From Pseudomonas fluorescens (GTDB lineage Bacteria > Pseudomonadota > Gammaproteobacteria > Pseudomonadales > Pseudomonadaceae), in contig NZ_LACC01000014.1 in assembly GCF_000967965.1 (NCBI RefSeq), positions 58,032 through 122,031 of the forward strand: a stretch of DNA of 64,000 nt, written 5' to 3'. Of the stretch, positions 47,166-54,912 are shown piece by piece. A program made the translations under genes and the position numbers. The notes beneath the pieces were generated by a model, which was given only the letters and a program-made list of their open reading frames with translations, was not told where the DNA came from and searched no databases. How positions within the stretch are numbered: position 1 is the first letter of the stretch; the number at the start of each line of letters is the position of its first letter.

Positions 47166-47193
47166 TCCTTCCCCCTCATTTTCAGGTGACACC

Positions 47194-48402
47194 ATGAGCG
47201 AAAAAGTCCTGGTTGCCGGCGTCGGCATGATCCCGTTCCGCAAGCCCAGCGAAAGCCCGACCTATGTGCAGATGGGCTCCGAAGCGATACGCCTGGCCCT
47301 GGCTGATGCGGGCATCGACTACAAACTGGTGCAAGAAGCCTATGCCGGTTATGTCTACGGCGACTCCACCTGCGGCCAGACCGTGCTGTACGAAGTGGGC
47401 ATGACCGGGATTCCGGTGGTCAACGTCAACAACAACTGCTCCACCGGTTCCACCGCGCTGTTCCTGGCGCGCAAGGCCATCGAGTCCGGTTCGGCCGATT
47501 GCGTATTGGCGGTGGGTTTCGAGCAGATGCAGGCCGGCGCATTGAAATCCCACTGGGACGACCGCCCGCCAACCCGCGAGCGCTTCCTGCCGATCCTGCG
47601 CGGTCTCACCGCCGATATGGATGGCATGCCCCAGGCCATCCGTACCTTCGGTGGTGCCGGGCGCGAGTACATGCACAAATATGGCACCAAAATGGAAACC
47701 TTCGCCGCCGTGCGCGCCAAGGCCAGCCGTCATGCAGCCAACAACCCGCTCGCATTGTTTCGCAAGGTGCTCAGCGTCGAAGACGTGATGAACGACCCGG
47801 TAATTCTGCCAGGCGTCTTGACGCGCCTGATGGCCTGCCCGCCAACCTGCGGCGGTGCCGCGGCGATCCTGGTGTCCGAGCGTTTTGCGAAAAAGCATGG
47901 CCTGCGCCGCGATGTGGAAATCGTCGCCCAGGCGATGACCACCGACACCCCGGAGTCCTTCAATTTCGAAAAGCCGTCGCTGCTCGACTGGGTCGGTACC
48001 CACATGACCCACGCCGCCGTGAGCCAGGTCTACGAGAAGGCCGGTGTCGGCCCGCAGGACATCGATATCTGCGAGCTGCATGACTGCTTCGCCCAGAACG
48101 AAGTGATCTGCTACGAATCCCTGGGTTTCTGCCCCGAGGGCGGAGCCGAGAAGTTCGTCATGGACGGCGACAACACCTATGGCGGACAGATCGTCATCAA
48201 CCCGTCCGGCGGCCTGCTTTCCAAGGGCCATCCCTTGGGCGCGACCGGTCTGGCGCAGTGCTACGAGCTGACCCGACAATTGCGCGGCAACGCCGATCAG
48301 CGTCAGGTCGACGGTGCACGTCTGGCCATGGCCCATAACCTCGGGCTGGGCGGTGCATGCGTGGTGACGCTGTACGGCAAAGTCAGTGGAGGTGCCCAGT
48401 GA
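47194..48402 (+). CDS. SCPx-type thiolase (copy B)
   Basis: Predicted 402 residues. Paralogue of the gene at 34992 with the same order of catalytic residues: Cys82 (NNNCSTGSTAL), HDCFAQNE, His346 (KGHPLGATG) and Cys389 (GLGGACVV). Its stop codon overlaps the GTG of the next dehydrogenase by 4 bases, so the two are translationally coupled. Confidence 0.92.
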   Translation: MSEKVLVAGVGMIPFRKPSESPTYVQMGSEAIRLALADAGIDYKLVQEAYAGYVYGDSTCGQTVLYEVGMTGIPVVNVNNNCSTGSTALFLARKAIESGSADCVLAVGFEQMQAGALKSHWDDRPPTRERFLPILRGLTADMDGMPQAIRTFGGAGREYMHKYGTKMETFAAVRAKASRHAANNPLALFRKVLSVEDVMNDPVILPGVLTRLMACPPTCGGAAAILVSERFAKKHGLRRDVEIVAQAMTTDTPESFNFEKPSLLDWVGTHMTHAAVSQVYEKAGVGPQDIDICELHDCFAQNEVICYESLGFCPEGGAEKFVMDGDNTYGGQIVINPSGGLLSKGHPLGATGLAQCYELTRQLRGNADQRQVDGARLAMAHNLGLGGACVVTLYGKVSGGAQ

Positions 48403-49556
48403 GCAGCTTGCTCGACGCCTTTCGCCTGACCGCGCTACCGCCACACGCCGAGGCCTTTCGTGCCGAGGTCAAAGGATTTCTGGCCGAGCATCTGCCGAGC
48501 GTCCCGGCGGATGTGCGGGCCCGCAGCTGGACCGGTTTCGACGCCGGTTTCAGTCGCCAACTGGCGCAACGTGGCTGGGTCGGCCTGACCTTGCCGGCCG
48601 CTTATGGCGGTGCCGGGCTGGATGCATTCAGTCGCTTTGTGCTGGTCGAGGAGCTGCTGTCGGCCGGTGCTCCGGTGGCGGCACACTGGATCGCCGACCG
48701 CCAGAGCGGGCCGTTGATCCTGAAATTCGGCAACGACGCGCAGAAGGATTTTTTCCTGCCGCGCATCTGCGCCGGCAAGGCGTTTTTCTGCATCGGTATG
48801 AGCGAACCGAACTCGGGGTCGGACCTGGCCAGCGTGCGCAGCCGCGCCACCCGCTGCCCTGAAGGCTGGCGCCTGAGCGGTCGCAAGATCTGGACCACCA
48901 ACGCCCATCACGCCGACTACATGATCGCTCTTGTGCGCACCAGTGGTTCGCCCGAGGACCGTCACAACGGGCTGTCGCAATTCATCATCGACCTCAGGCA
49001 GCCGGGCATCAGCGTGCGTCCCATTGTCGACCTGGCGGGCGACGCGCATTTCTCCGAAGTGGCCTTCGACGACGTCTTGCTCGGCGAAGACGCGTTGGTG
49101 GGCGAGGAGGGCAGCGGCTGGAAGCAGGTGAATGCCGAACTCGCGTTCGAGCGCAGCGGGCCGGAACGTTTCTACTCCAGCGTGGTGTTGCTCGATCTGT
49201 GGGCCGACACCTTGCGCCGTCACGGCGCCACTGCACAGGAATCCGCGTTGCTCGGCAGTTTCCTCACGCAGTTGACCTGCCTGCGCAATCTCTCGCTGGC
49301 GCTGACGGCGTTGCTCGCCCGGGGCGAAAGCCCGGTGGTGGAAGCCGCGTTGGTCAAGGACATCGGCACTGAATTCGAACAGGCGATCCCGTCAGCGATT
49401 GCCTCGGCGATCAGCGCCCATCCGGATGTACCCGTCGATGAGGAGCTGTACCGCACGGTCGCCTACCTGAACCAGGTCGCGCCGACTTTCTCGTTGCGCG
49501 GCGGCACCCGGGAAATCCTGCGCGGCATGATCGCCCGCGGCCTTGGCCTGCGCTGA
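48399..49556 (+). CDS. Acyl-CoA dehydrogenase, larger subunit of a pair
   Basis: Predicted 385 residues. Start at a GTG that overlaps the thiolase stop (GTGA), with GGAGG 6 bases upstream. Typical segments: GMSEPNSGSDLASVRS, GRKIWTTNAHHADYM and SLRGGTREILRGMIARGL. It is immediately followed by a shorter dehydrogenase-like protein. Such neighbouring long/short pairs form mixed alpha2beta2 enzymes in sterol side-chain and pimeloyl-CoA breakdown (ChsE1/E2, PimC/D), which is the likely arrangement here. Confidence 0.9.
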   Translation: MSSLLDAFRLTALPPHAEAFRAEVKGFLAEHLPSVPADVRARSWTGFDAGFSRQLAQRGWVGLTLPAAYGGAGLDAFSRFVLVEELLSAGAPVAAHWIADRQSGPLILKFGNDAQKDFFLPRICAGKAFFCIGMSEPNSGSDLASVRSRATRCPEGWRLSGRKIWTTNAHHADYMIALVRTSGSPEDRHNGLSQFIIDLRQPGISVRPIVDLAGDAHFSEVAFDDVLLGEDALVGEEGSGWKQVNAELAFERSGPERFYSSVVLLDLWADTLRRHGATAQESALLGSFLTQLTCLRNLSLALTALLARGESPVVEAALVKDIGTEFEQAIPSAIASAISAHPDVPVDEELYRTVAYLNQVAPTFSLRGGTREILRGMIARGLGLR

Positions 49557-49580
49557 TGCACTTCGAATAGGAAAAACTTC

Positions 49581-50582
49581 ATGTTCACTGAAGCCATTGA
49601 AAAGATCCTCAGCGACTTTTGCACGCCGGCACTGGTCCGTGCTGTGGAAGGCGGAGACAGCGCCGCAACGCTGTGGAGTGCCCTGGAAGACAGCGGCTTT
49701 CTCGAATTGCTGACGCCAGAAGTCGCTGGTGGAGCGGGACTTGCGCTGAATGCACTGCTGCCGATTTTTGTCGCCTTCGGTCGCTGCGCGCTGCCGGTCC
49801 CGGCGGCGCAAAGCATTGCCGCCCGCGCTCTGCTGCGTGACTGCCCGATCACACCACCGACCGGCATGGTGACCCTGGCCGGTACAGCCTGTCGCCAGCC
49901 CGATGGCCTGTTGTGTGTGCCGCGTGTGGCGTTTGGTTTGTTGGCTGATTTCGCCCTGGTCAACCTGGAAGGCGAGTTGCAGCTGCTCGATTGCAGCCTC
50001 GCCCGGCGCGAGTCCACGGGCGTTCACGGCAGTCAATGCGCCACCTTGTACTGGCCGCAGGATTCACTCGGCAGCGCAATCGGCAATAACGGCGAAGAAG
50101 TTCGGGTGTTCAACGCCGCCATTCACGCCGCCACCATCGCCGGGGCCATGGAGCAGGTTCTCGCCATGACGCTGGAGTACTGCAACGACCGGGTGCAGTT
50201 CGGCAAGGCCATCGGCAAATTCCAGGCCGTGCAGCATCAACTCAGCGTGATGGCCGAGCAAGTGGCCGCCGCGCGCATCGCCGCTGAACTGGCGTTTGCC
50301 GGCGATTTGCAGGTGCCGGACCTGATGGCGACGGCCATTGCCAAAGCGCGGACCAGCATGGCCGTGCCTCAAGTCACTGCCATCGCCCACGCACTGTTCG
50401 GCGCCATCGGCGTGACCGAAGAACTGAACTTGCAATTGTTCACCCGGCGCCTGCACGAGTGGCGCATCAGCGACGGCTCGGAAACCTGGTGGAACGGCAT
50501 CGTCGGCCAGGCGTTTCTCGAACAACCGGATACCTGCGCCAGCCATTTCGTGCGTCACGTCACCCTGTCCCCATCGGCCTGA
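49581..50582 (+). CDS. Acyl-CoA dehydrogenase-like small subunit
   Basis: Predicted 333 residues, 40-60 shorter than normal acyl-CoA dehydrogenases. The C-terminal helical domain is recognisable (CNDRVQFGKAIGKFQAVQHQ, a standard FAD-contact segment), but the middle beta domain is reduced and the usual TEPxxGSD signature is absent. The final segment reads RISDGSETWWNGIVG. It probably pairs with the 385-residue protein before it rather than acting alone. The 24-bp spacing supports joint expression. Confidence 0.85.
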   Translation: MFTEAIEKILSDFCTPALVRAVEGGDSAATLWSALEDSGFLELLTPEVAGGAGLALNALLPIFVAFGRCALPVPAAQSIAARALLRDCPITPPTGMVTLAGTACRQPDGLLCVPRVAFGLLADFALVNLEGELQLLDCSLARRESTGVHGSQCATLYWPQDSLGSAIGNNGEEVRVFNAAIHAATIAGAMEQVLAMTLEYCNDRVQFGKAIGKFQAVQHQLSVMAEQVAAARIAAELAFAGDLQVPDLMATAIAKARTSMAVPQVTAIAHALFGAIGVTEELNLQLFTRRLHEWRISDGSETWWNGIVGQAFLEQPDTCASHFVRHVTLSPSA

Positions 50583-50591
50583 GGATCATTC

Positions 50592-51380
50592 ATGAGCGCG
50601 TTTTTGAAATACGAACAGGAAGGTCATGTCGTCACCCTGACGATGAATGACCCCGAGCGACGCAACCCGCTGACCGGCAACAGCGCGGTGCCGGAATTCC
50701 TCGAAGCCATTGAGCGAATCGAACGCGACAGCAGTGTGCGTGCAGTGATCATCACCGGCGCCGGCACTGCGTTCTGCTCCGGTGGCAACGTGCGCGACAT
50801 GGATCGCTACGCGCAGATGTCGGGCATGCAATTGCGTCAGGAATATCGCACCGGCATTCAGCGCTTGCCCTTGGCATTGTTCAATCTGGAAGTACCGGTA
50901 ATCGCCGCGGTCAATGGCGCGGCCATCGGCGCGGGGCTGGATCTGGCGTGCATGTGCGACATCCGCGTGGCGTCGGAGCACGCGAAGTTTGCCGAGAGCT
51001 TCGTCAAGCTGGGGATCATCCCTGGCGACGGCGGTGCCTGGTTGTTGCCACGCATCATCGGTTTGTCCCGCGCTACCGAACTGACCCTGACCGGGCAAAT
51101 GATCGACGCTCGCCAGGCCGAGCAATGGAACCTGGTGTCCCGGGTTGTTCCCGCCGAGCAGTTGCTGGATGCGGCGCGGGACATCGCCGCGTCGATTGCC
51201 GCCAACCCGCCTCACGCCGTGCGCCTGGCCAAGCGTTTGTTGCGCGAGGCCTTGCACACCCGACTCGACACGCTGCTGGAAATGTCGGCGACGTTCCAGG
51301 TGCTGTCGCACCAGACCGCCGATCACCGCGAAGCCGTGGCGGCGTTTATCGACAAGCGAACACCGACTTTTACCGGGTGA
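50592..51380 (+). CDS. Crotonase-family protein (copy B)
   Basis: Predicted 262 residues. The oxyanion-hole segments are FCSGGNVRDM and NGAAIGAGLDLA. Here the second catalytic position is kept as Glu163 (ATELTLTG), while the first reads Phe137 in AESFVKLG, with a Glu two residues earlier. This is the reverse of the loss seen in the crotonase at 41833. The IIPGDGGAWLLPR motif belongs to a common hydratase-like subgroup. It closes the operon and is 9 bp after the small subunit. Confidence 0.88.
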   Translation: MSAFLKYEQEGHVVTLTMNDPERRNPLTGNSAVPEFLEAIERIERDSSVRAVIITGAGTAFCSGGNVRDMDRYAQMSGMQLRQEYRTGIQRLPLALFNLEVPVIAAVNGAAIGAGLDLACMCDIRVASEHAKFAESFVKLGIIPGDGGAWLLPRIIGLSRATELTLTGQMIDARQAEQWNLVSRVVPAEQLLDAARDIAASIAANPPHAVRLAKRLLREALHTRLDTLLEMSATFQVLSHQTADHREAVAAFIDKRTPTFTG

Positions 51381-51383
51381 GTG

Positions 51384-51406
51384 TCACCGAGCGTAACGCA
51401 CGGTGA
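51384..51406 (+). terminator. Hairpin after crotonase copy B
   Basis: TCACCG pairs with CGGTGA, with an inner GCG/CGC pair, right after the stop codon. No T-run, so terminator function is uncertain. Confidence 0.35.
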
Positions 51407-51466
51407 GCGTTGTTCAAACCGGGTTGTTACGCGGCACAAAACCCCATCAATAACGCTGTTTCAAAT

Positions 51467-51480
51467 CACCCGTTCGGGTG
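51467..51480. promoter_or_regulatory. Operator candidate 5 (short form), before DUF1302 gene
   Basis: CACCCG and CGGGTG are exact complements around TT, one base shorter in the centre than candidate 3 (ATG). It lies 67 bp before the DUF1302 start, in the same position range as the other sites. Confidence 0.45.
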
Positions 51481-51547
51481 TGAGACCCCCAACGGAGCGC
51501 CGCTAGCATGGGCGCTCCAACACTTAATCCTTAACCGGAGAAACCGC

Positions 51548-53380
51548 ATGACAACAAAAACAATGCGCGGAGTCTTCCAGCCGAGTCTGCTGGCCGTCGC
51601 TGTGATGGTTGCCACTTGCGCGAGCAATCAGGCTCACGCTGTGGCTTTCAATATCGGGGAAATTCAGGGCAGTTTCGATTCGTCGCTGTCGATTGGCGCG
51701 AGCTGGTCGGCAGCTGATCCAGACAAGCAATTCATTTCCAACTTCAACTCCCAGGGTGTCACCGGCGGCAAGTCTGCGTCCCGGACCACCGACGACAACC
51801 GCCTGAACTTCAAGAAGGGTGAAACCTTCTCGAAGATCTTCAAGGGCGTGCATGACCTGGAGCTCAAGTACGGCGACAGCGGCGCCTTCGTGCGCGGCAA
51901 ATACTGGTACGACTTCGAGCTGATGGACGAGAGCCGTCCGTTCTATGACATCGACGACTCGGGGCGTGACCGTGCGGCCAAGTCGTCCGGCGCGATGTTC
52001 CTCGACAGCTTCGTCTACCACAACTACTCGATTGGCGATCAGGTCGGCAACGTGCGCCTGGGCAAGCAAGTGGTGAGCTGGGGCGAGAGTACCTTCATCG
52101 GCAACTCGATCAACAGCATCAACCCGATTGACGTCGCCGCGCTGCGTCGTCCCGGTGCCGAAGTGAAGGAGGGCCTGATCCCGGTCAACCTGCTCTATGT
52201 GTCCCAGGGCCTGGCCGACAACATCACCGCCGAAGGGTTTTACCAGCTGCAATGGGACAAGTCGGTGGTCGACAACTGCGGCACGTTCTTCGGCAATGAC
52301 GGCGTGCCGCAAGGCTGTGATGACCGCCTGGTGATCGCCGGTCTCGACCTGCCACCGGGTGTCGCGAAGAACACTGGCGGTTTGGCTGCCATTGCTGCCG
52401 GCACCGACGACGCGTTCATCCCGCGCCTGAAGGACAACGATGCCCGCGACGGTGGCCAGTATGGCCTGGCGCTGCGCTGGTATGTGCCGGAAGCCAACGA
52501 CACCGAGTTCGGTGCCTACGCGATGAATTACCACAGCCGCAACCCGTTCCTGAGCATCACTCAGATGAGCAACCCGGCCGGTGGCGTGACCTCGGCGCGC
52601 AGTGCGCGTTACTTCATCGATTATCCGGAAGACATTCGTCTGTATGGCTTGAGCTTCCAGACCAACGTCGCCGGCGTATCGCTCGGTGGCGAACTCAGCT
52701 ACCGGCCAAACATGCCGCTGCAGCTGAACACCGCTGACCTGTTGTCCGCCGCGACCTTCGGCGCGACGTCACCGCTGATCACCACCGGTTTCGCCGGACG
52801 CACTCTGGGGGCCGAGGTCAACGGCTACAAGCGCATGCCGGTGACCCAGGCGCAGGTGACTGCCACGCAGTTCTTCGATCAGGTCTTCGGCGCCAGTCGC
52901 CTGACCCTGGTGGGCGAGGTGGGTTACAACAAGATCAACGGCCTGGGCAAGGCGGACGGTACGGACTTGCGCTTCGGTCGCAGTCCGGCCTTCGGTTCCG
53001 GCGAACTGCCGGGCGCAGCGGGAGCGGCCACTTGCCGTGGGACCGCAGCGGGCCTGCCCAACGCCAGCAACCCGGCGCAGGAGTGCAACAACGATGGCTT
53101 CTACACCAGCAGCAGCTGGGGTTATCGCCTGCGCGGCAAGCTCGATTACCCGAACGTGATCGCCGGTATCAACCTGTCGCCGAACCTTGCCTGGTCTCAC
53201 GACGTGCAGGGTTTCGGCCCGAACTTCGATGAAGGCTCCAAGGCCGTGAGCCTCGGTGTCGACGCCGACTACCAGAACACCTACACCGCCAGCCTGAGTT
53301 ACACCAACTACTTCGGTGGCGATTTCAACACCAACGTCGACCGCGACTACGCCGCGCTGAGCTTCGGCGTGAATTTCTGA
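51548..53380 (+). CDS. DUF1302 outer-membrane-type protein
   Basis: Predicted 610 residues with a signal peptide ending at QAHA|VAFNIGE. The mature protein is a beta-strand-rich barrel candidate with GSFDSSLSIGASW at the start and a C-terminal Phe (ALSFGVNF). DUF1302 proteins in Pseudomonas are regularly paired with a DUF1329 protein in clusters for hydrophobic compounds, and a role in uptake is widely supposed but not proven. The start at 51548 has GGAG upstream. An A-rich Hfq/Crc-type stretch overlaps the first codons. Confidence 0.88.
   Translation: MTTKTMRGVFQPSLLAVAVMVATCASNQAHAVAFNIGEIQGSFDSSLSIGASWSAADPDKQFISNFNSQGVTGGKSASRTTDDNRLNFKKGETFSKIFKGVHDLELKYGDSGAFVRGKYWYDFELMDESRPFYDIDDSGRDRAAKSSGAMFLDSFVYHNYSIGDQVGNVRLGKQVVSWGESTFIGNSINSINPIDVAALRRPGAEVKEGLIPVNLLYVSQGLADNITAEGFYQLQWDKSVVDNCGTFFGNDGVPQGCDDRLVIAGLDLPPGVAKNTGGLAAIAAGTDDAFIPRLKDNDARDGGQYGLALRWYVPEANDTEFGAYAMNYHSRNPFLSITQMSNPAGGVTSARSARYFIDYPEDIRLYGLSFQTNVAGVSLGGELSYRPNMPLQLNTADLLSAATFGATSPLITTGFAGRTLGAEVNGYKRMPVTQAQVTATQFFDQVFGASRLTLVGEVGYNKINGLGKADGTDLRFGRSPAFGSGELPGAAGAATCRGTAAGLPNASNPAQECNNDGFYTSSSWGYRLRGKLDYPNVIAGINLSPNLAWSHDVQGFGPNFDEGSKAVSLGVDADYQNTYTASLSYTNYFGGDFNTNVDRDYAALSFGVNF
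51553..51563 (+). promoter_or_regulatory. Hfq/Crc-type A-rich motif at DUF1302 start
   Basis: AACAAAAACAA, within codons 2-6 of the DUF1302 gene, contains two overlapping AANAANAA matches. Confidence 0.4.
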
Positions 53381-53406
53381 TGCAACCCTGCCAGAGGAAA
53401 CTGAAC

Positions 53407-54774
53407 ATGAACGCACGTTTAATTCTGCGCGCTGGCGCACTGAGTCTGTCGTTGCTGGCCAGCGGTGTGATGGCCGCGGTTTCTCCGCAGGAGGCGTCGC
53501 AACTGGGGACTACGCTGACGCCGTTGGGGGCGCAGAAAGAGGGCAATGCCAACGGCAGCATTCCGGCCTGGACCGGGGGCCTCAAGCCCGGTGCGGCGGC
53601 ACTCGACAATGGTTTTCTCGGCGATCCGTTTGCCGGTGAAAAACCGCAGTTCGTGATCACGGCAGCCAACGTCGACCAGTACAAGGACAAGCTGACCCCA
53701 GGCCAGCTGGCGATGTTCAAGCGCTATCCGGACAGCTACAAGATCCCGGTGTACAAGACCCAGCGCACCGCGGCGTCACCGCAGAACGTCTATGACATCG
53801 CGAAAAAGAGCGCGGTGACCACCGAGCTGACGCCCGATGGCAACGGACTGGTGAACTTCACCCAGACCCGTTACTACCCGTTCCCGATCCCGAAGAACGG
53901 CGTGGAGATCTATTGGAACCACACCAACCGTTATCGCGGTGGCAACATGGAACGTATAGCGGCCCAGGCGGCTCCGCAAACCAACGGCTCTTACTCCATC
54001 GTCGAATACGAAGACAAGCTGGCCTTCCCGCAATTGATGGAAGGTGTCGATGCCGGGCAGGCCGATAACGTCCTGTACTACTACAAACAGGAAATCACCG
54101 CGCCGTCGCGCATGGCCGGCAGCGTGATCCTGATCCACGAGACCATCGACCAGGTCAAGGAACCGCGCCTGGCGTGGGTCTACAACGCCGGTCAGCGTCG
54201 CGTACGGCGAGCACCGCAAGTGGCTTACGATGGCCCGGGCAACGGTTCCGACGGCATGCGCACCGCCGACAACACCGACATGATGAACGGTGCTCCGGAT
54301 CGTTATGACTGGAAGCTGGTGGGCAAACAGGAGCTGTACATCCCGTACAACAACTACAAATTGCAGTCGCCGAAGGTCAAGTACGACGACATCATCAAGC
54401 CGGGGCATATCAACCAGGACCTGACGCGCTATGAACTGCACCGCGTCTGGCACGTGCAGGCCACGCTCAAGCCCGGTCAGCGTCACGTGTATGCCAAGCG
54501 TGACATGTACTTCGACGAGGACACCTGGCAACTGGCCGAGGTCGATCACTACGACGGTCGTGGCCAGCTGTGGCGGGTGGCGGAAGGTTATGCGATCAAC
54601 GATTACGAGCGTGGCGCGCCGAACTTCGCGATGCTTGGCATCTACGACCTGATCGCCGGCCGCTACAACGTGCTGGCCATGACCAACCAGTCCAGGCATG
54701 CCACCACCTATGGCTTGACCGCGAAGATGACCGACTTCACCCCGGCTGCGCTGCGCAACGACGGCATTCGCTGA
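53407..54774 (+). CDS. DUF1329 secreted protein
   Basis: Predicted 455 residues with a signal peptide (LSLSLLASGVMAA). DUF1329 proteins have a LolA/LolB-like fold and have been suggested to carry lipids or hydrophobic compounds across the periplasm. The segment GTTLTPLGAQKEGNANGSIP after the leader is typical. It begins 26 bp after DUF1302, with AGAGGAA upstream of the ATG. Together they would move the substrate through the envelope. Confidence 0.9.
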   Translation: MNARLILRAGALSLSLLASGVMAAVSPQEASQLGTTLTPLGAQKEGNANGSIPAWTGGLKPGAAALDNGFLGDPFAGEKPQFVITAANVDQYKDKLTPGQLAMFKRYPDSYKIPVYKTQRTAASPQNVYDIAKKSAVTTELTPDGNGLVNFTQTRYYPFPIPKNGVEIYWNHTNRYRGGNMERIAAQAAPQTNGSYSIVEYEDKLAFPQLMEGVDAGQADNVLYYYKQEITAPSRMAGSVILIHETIDQVKEPRLAWVYNAGQRRVRRAPQVAYDGPGNGSDGMRTADNTDMMNGAPDRYDWKLVGKQELYIPYNNYKLQSPKVKYDDIIKPGHINQDLTRYELHRVWHVQATLKPGQRHVYAKRDMYFDEDTWQLAEVDHYDGRGQLWRVAEGYAINDYERGAPNFAMLGIYDLIAGRYNVLAMTNQSRHATTYGLTAKMTDFTPAALRNDGIR

Positions 54775-54795
54775 CCGTTCGCCCCCGCCGCAAGC

Positions 54796-54817
54796 AACGC
54801 CCTGTTCGCAGGGCGTT
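54796..54817 (+). terminator. Hairpin after DUF1329 gene
   Basis: AACGCCCTG pairs perfectly with CAGGGCGTT around a TTCG loop, 21 bp after the stop codon. No strong T-run follows, so it may be a weak terminator before the regulator promoter. Confidence 0.5.
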
Positions 54818-54835
54818 ATGCATGGCGAGCCTTGC

Positions 54836-54856
54836 ACCCACCTGATGCGGGTGGCG
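54836..54856. promoter_or_regulatory. Operator candidate 6, before LAL regulator 2
   Basis: ACCCACC (54836-54842), 7-nt TGATGCG spacer, GGTGGCG (54850-54856). It differs from candidate 7 at a single base over 21. It lies 56 bp before the regulator start. Confidence 0.65.
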
Positions 54857-54912
54857 CGCAAACCGGTGTCCGGCTCAATGATGGAGTCCACTTCCCATCA
54901 GCGAGGTCCGCC